64,000 nt of DNA from Clavelina lepadiformis (lineage: Eukaryota > Chordata > Ascidiacea > Aplousobranchia > Clavelinidae). The stretch covers positions 2,852,001 to 2,916,000 of the forward strand of contig NC_135242.1 in assembly GCF_947623445.1 (NCBI RefSeq), in the 5' to 3' direction. Under the pieces are notes generated by a model. The model saw only the letters and a program-made list of their open reading frames with translations, made no database searches and was not told the origin of the DNA. Below, piece after piece: positions 60,201 through 64,000 of the stretch (within the stretch, counting starts at the first letter, position 1; the number at the start of each line of letters is the position of its first letter). The position numbers and the translations under genes are program-made.

Positions 60201-60896
60201 ATTTGGATCTAGCGCCGCTTTTGCTGTTCTTTACGTCCACACGGTGGAGCTCTTCCCGACTTCTGGAAGGTTCGAGAAAATTTTGCTTGACGACAAACCT
60301 TGAATTTGTCAGTGGATTGTAAAAAATACTTAAAAATAAAGATAAAAGTTGAACTGAATTTGTATAGAAAGAGGTTTTGTAGATATATAGAAAATATGTG
60401 TAAGTATAATCTATATATATGTCAGAATGTAGAAAATGTGTAAGTATTTTGATAAACTTTCCAGGAACACGGCACTTGGTTTAGCGTCCATGGCAGCTAG
60501 AATTGACAGCATTATAACCCCGTTTACGCTCCAAATTCAGTATCAAGTCCCCTGGCTCACTCAGGTGTGAAGTCAAACAATCGAGTCCTTTTGTCTCTGA
60601 TATTTTCGTAAACAAGAGTTTAACAACCACTTTTATTCACTTTGGGTGTAGTTCAAGAAAATATTTTGAATTATTGTAAAAACATGTATAAATCAATATT
60701 AATTGTATGCAATTTCACCATTTTAAAGGCTATTTTCGGTTTCACTGCATTGGCTGCTGCTTGCGTTGCCTACAGCTTTCCAGAAACGAAAGATAATTCC
60801 CTGCTGATGACGTTCAACGAAACAGAGAAGTATTTCGAAAAGAACCTTCGTTCCTCAAAAATGGCGAAGATTTATTGTATATCTGGAAAACGGTAA
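56870..60896 (+). CDS. SLC22-type organic ion transporter (MFS), complete, 12 exons
   Basis: Exons 56870-56996, 57399-57514, 57937-58107, 58193-58296, 58739-58893, 59009-59198, 59289-59424, 59567-59664, 59790-60010, 60161-60269, 60465-60564 and 60729-60896 join in phase to 564 residues, a normal length for SLC22. A first membrane helix is followed by a large Cys-containing extracellular loop (about 44-138). Then come the STVATEWDLLC block, the MFS loop motif ALSDRFGR (169-176), the helix-6/7 PESPRW (284-289) and a second half with LYVHTVELFPTSGRNT. These are SLC22 organic cation/anion transporter hallmarks; the loop cysteines fit the disulfide-stabilised, glycosylated outer loop. It probably moves small organic ions across the plasma membrane; the substrate is unknown. 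A close tandem copy starts at 63641. Exon 8 begins at a TTTTTCAAG acceptor, chosen because it alone preserves frame and the family sequence. Confidence 0.87.
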
Positions 60897-61453
60897 AATA
60901 AGATCTGTTATAGGTTTGTTAAAATAACTTAACGACATAAGTTCTAATTTCTATATTGATTCTATCGGAACCCAGCAAAATACCTGCACCTAAATTTTTT
61001 CGCCGCAGACATTGTAAGATAGCAGGTTAAAAATACAAAGACTTGCCGGTAATTACAAAGTTTTTGGATAATTTTGAAAATTTAGCTAATGTGGTATAGC
61101 TTAGTCATTAGTCTACAATTAATCGATAAATTTGTATAAAAAAAAGTTAAAATGTTTGTTACCAAGTCTGGATTATTTTGGAGTATTGGGCTTAAAGTAG
61201 GAACTGGACAATATAGCGTTTCAGAAATTTCCTTTTGTGTTTGTGCCCATAATATTAAAGATGTCTGGTCAATGATGTTTTGATTGTATAGAGATAGAGA
61301 CCCTGATGAAGCAAGCGTTGACGAAGAAGACGCTCTAGCAAATGAAAAGCTGTAAACTTTGTTTTTACAATTCATCAAAATACGTCGGTTAGAAACCGAA
61401 CTCAAGCAACATAGTGCAGAAAATTATCGTATTTACACGACTGTACTTGTTGA
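60897..61453. other. 3' flank of the SLC22-type gene
   Basis: AT-rich, probably including the 3' UTR. No coding signal was seen up to the target-site duplication of the MITE at 61454. Confidence 0.5.
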
Positions 61454-61968
61454 CATAGGTGGGCAGTATCGCGGTACTATAGCGTCGAATTACTGTACCG
61501 CAATACGTTTTCAGTATCGATACCGGTACCTTCGGTATTACTGAAAAAAGTACCGAATTACTTTTTTCAAGAAATTTCAATCGGTCCCGGTACTCGGTAC
61601 TTTTTACGTGATAATTTCAAAATTTTAACAAGTACGTTTTCAAAATTACATGTTAATTAATTCTTAATGCTAGTTTTACCAATTTTTGACCTTTTTTAAT
61701 CTAGAAATGTCAAGTAAAATTGCAAGCGATTAACGTCACGTATGTTTTTACCTCGAGTAACCTTTACCAGGCACATAAGTGCGGCAAACATTGCATTTGC
61801 AGCAGCATCTTTTACACAACACGTACCGGTACCGAGTACCGACAAATTACCGAACTACGTTTTTGAAATAGTACCGAATACCGGAACCGTCGGTATATTT
61901 TTTGCCAAGTACCGGTACCGTTACCGACGGTACTTTCGAAGTACCGACTGCCCATCTATGCTTATTGA
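61446..61968. mobile_element. hAT-like MITE with 8-bp target-site duplication
   Basis: The element spans 61454-61960 (507 bp) and is bounded by 13-bp inverted ends, CATAGGTGGGCAG and the inverse of CATAGATGGGCAG. Flanks CTTGTTGA (61446-61453) and CTTATTGA (61961-61968) are an 8-bp target duplication with one mismatch, as expected for hAT elements. Subterminal regions are full of GTACCGGTACC-like palindromes, and no transposase is encoded. Confidence 0.8.
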
Positions 61969-62088
61969 CCGTTAAAGAATTTTTGTAACTGGTGCTTTTC
62001 GAATACTACTAATTATATTTTTCATTTGTAGTAAGATGTTTTGCTTTCTGTCAAATATAGTGTAACACATAACATTGTGGAAAACATT

Positions 62089-64000
62089 GTATTTTTACTT
62101 TGATATAAGCATCGAACTTTTCCACCAGTGAGGTCACACTTTGCCATAGACATATCATTATCAATAAAATCTTCTTCATCTTTTTCTCCATTTTTAAGGC
62201 TTTTCTTACTCTCTAACTCGACTTTCGCTTTTTAAAGTTCTCTCTGTCACTCTGGTTTCTTCTTTTTGTAGCTAACCATGTGACCTCTGTTGAATTGATC
62301 GAGGGTGAGTTGAATAGACATGGATTGGAACCATTGTCATTTAATACCTTAATGCTTTTTGTTGTTTATGTTTAGTTTGTGCAAAATTGGAATGCATTCC
62401 TCAGTCGGAAGATAAAGATTATATCATGCCTTATACCACCAAGTACATAACTTATACTTAATGACCGCAGCGCCTTGTCTGGCCAGGTAGAATCCTACAA
62501 TTGAACTCGAGGTTTTTGATAAACTAAGGAACTTGCACTCGAAAGGCAACGACAAACAAATTTCAAAAGGACACCAGCCATAACATGCACTGCGGTTGCT
62601 ACCGCGTTACTTTAACTTGTATAAGAGCAAGAGATATCAACCAGTCACAGAAGGCTTTGGTGAAAAGCTGTTCGTTTAACTAACCAATTCCTGACCATTA
62701 GCATGTATGTGTACTAGGCCGTAGCAACATGGACGCTTTTGCAACTTGCCTCAGTAAATTTTTTGAAAACCTGCTATTACATAGTTTTAAGCGTTCAACT
62801 GCATTTAGCAACAGATTAAGTGACATGTTTGCCTCCGTAAATATTTATTCTTGCCTGTGGTCTGCGGCCTTGGTTGCGATGTGGTTTGGATTTGTAGCCT
62901 ATTTTACATTATAAGCGAAGGCAGCAGAAACTACGTGATAAAATTTGGTTGCGATGCAGTTTGAAACATGCTTAACTAAGAAAAATGAAATCCGAAATGG
63001 AATATGTTTGTAGAAGGCGACAACAGGAAAGGAGCAATTGCAGAAAGGAAGGAAAGGCAGAATTAATTTTGTAGACTCGTACTGGTGTATTGCTGCAGCA
63101 GTAAGAACATCGCAACATTCGCCTGCACCAGATCGCTGCGAAGTTGCAGTAAAACACTACGTTTCTCCGCAACTCTTGCTCAACCGTTTCGTGTGGTCCG
63201 GTTGGTCATATGTGTAGAATGTGTAAGGGTTAAATTGTTTTGTATCTGCCTACACTGCTATGCCCAGTTCATTTACTGGATGATCAGCTTGGCAGTGGAA
63301 GTCTTGCGATCTGTGCTCAGAAAAGGCGGTATCGTTATTAAACAAAGCGCTCTAAGACCGTCACGACAGGGACCTTTATTTTGCAAAGATGGTGAACGAT
63401 GTAATTGTAGAGTTGAAGCGTATCTTATGTCAAGGAAATAGCGACAGACACCGATTGTCATGTGCAGAATACGATTTCTATGCAAAGATTGGTTTCATTT
63501 AAAATGAACAAAAACATGTTAAGTACCAGCGCATTTGATATTCTGTAAACGCCATCAGATGCAGTGTTACAATTTCTTTCAGCAGTTTAGGCATGACTAC
63601 AGGCTTGTGCTTCGATTAATACTGACGATAACACACAGAAATGCGTTCCATTGATACGCTGCTCGAAGACTGCATTGGAAATGGAAGGTATCAAGCTGCA
63701 ATAATAAGCTTGGTTCTCTTGGTCGGCATACCGGCGGCTTTTATGCAAACTGCTACGGTATTCATAGGTACGTACACTTCAAGTTTTTAAGAATGCATAC
63801 AGCTTTGGAACTTTGTGTTTACGAGTGCTTTATGAGTTTCTACAAAATCTTTCCTGTATATTTTGCATTTTACATTTCTTATATTTCTTATTCTGCAGCG
63901 TTAACTTATAACTCTTTTTTCGATCGGTTTATTAGTTGTTCATCCGGCTGTTTTTTGATCACATTTTGCATATTTGGATCGAGTTCGTTTGCACTGTCTC
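62089..64000. repeat. Tandem segmental duplication, copy 2 (partial)
   Basis: Aligned with 55311-57229. Copy 2 lacks the GC minisatellite, has small insertions and deletions, and runs off the end of the window. Divergence is modest in both the coding exon and the upstream region, so the duplication is fairly recent. Confidence 0.9.
63641..63767 (+). CDS. Second SLC22-type transporter gene, exon 1 only (5' partial in window)
   Basis: The first 42 codons plus one base match exon 1 of the gene at 56870 almost exactly: same ATG context, same length and the same phase-1 donor, GTACGT instead of GTAAGC. One visible replacement is Met 7 to Leu. The rest of the gene lies beyond 64000, so whether it is intact is unknown. 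Confidence 0.82.

Noticed and set aside
1-64000. CRISPR arrays, rRNA, tRNA and bacterial operon features
   Set aside because: No regular repeat-spacer structure and no tRNA box A/B pair in proper spacing. Genes have spliceosomal introns, so prokaryotic features are not expected.

Overview
This is nuclear DNA of an invertebrate chordate, most likely a tunicate (ascidian). Genes are split by short GT-AG introns, coding islands lie in AT-rich sequence, and there are hAT-type MITE remnants and duplicated genes. The strongest lineage clue is a calcitonin-family prohormone whose amino-terminal ring closely resembles, as I recall it, the known Ciona calcitonin. No bacterial, viral or organellar features were seen. 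I assembled exons by reading splice junctions and checking that codon phase is preserved across each one.

Layout. 1-4977 (-): secreted mosaic protein with a signal peptide, one sushi/CCP domain, two EGF-like modules and at least seven more CCP domains; its 3' end lies beyond the window. 5.0-11.9 kb: no supported gene. 11.9-19.4 kb (+): three paralogous single-pass membrane proteins with PPxY and LPxY motifs, candidate Nedd4-type ligase adaptors. 20160-22835 (-) and 23777-25132 (+): a divergent pair of unrecognised genes. The first has a one-base reading-frame break; the second contains an internal duplication. 27119-28264 (-): an intronless coding region joining a Cys-rich amino end, one C2 domain and a carboxy-terminal R-SNARE-like half-helix. 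28.3-36.1 kb: no clear gene, some repeats and a MITE. 36150-50793 (+): a complete 14-exon ABCG half-transporter (751 aa). 51767-53835 (-): a three-exon calcitonin-like preprohormone (157 aa), convergent with the transporter gene. 55.3-64.0 kb (+): a tandem duplication carrying a complete 12-exon SLC22-type transporter gene (564 aa) and the first exon of a second copy that leaves the window. A G-rich minisatellite and a hAT-like MITE lie in this unit.

The genes are not an operon or a single pathway. The items most worth pursuing are the calcitonin-like peptide gene, which appears only after exon assembly, the C2 plus R-SNARE architecture, and the PPxY/LPxY three-gene cluster. Products are inferred from motifs read by eye; no database search or transcript data were available.
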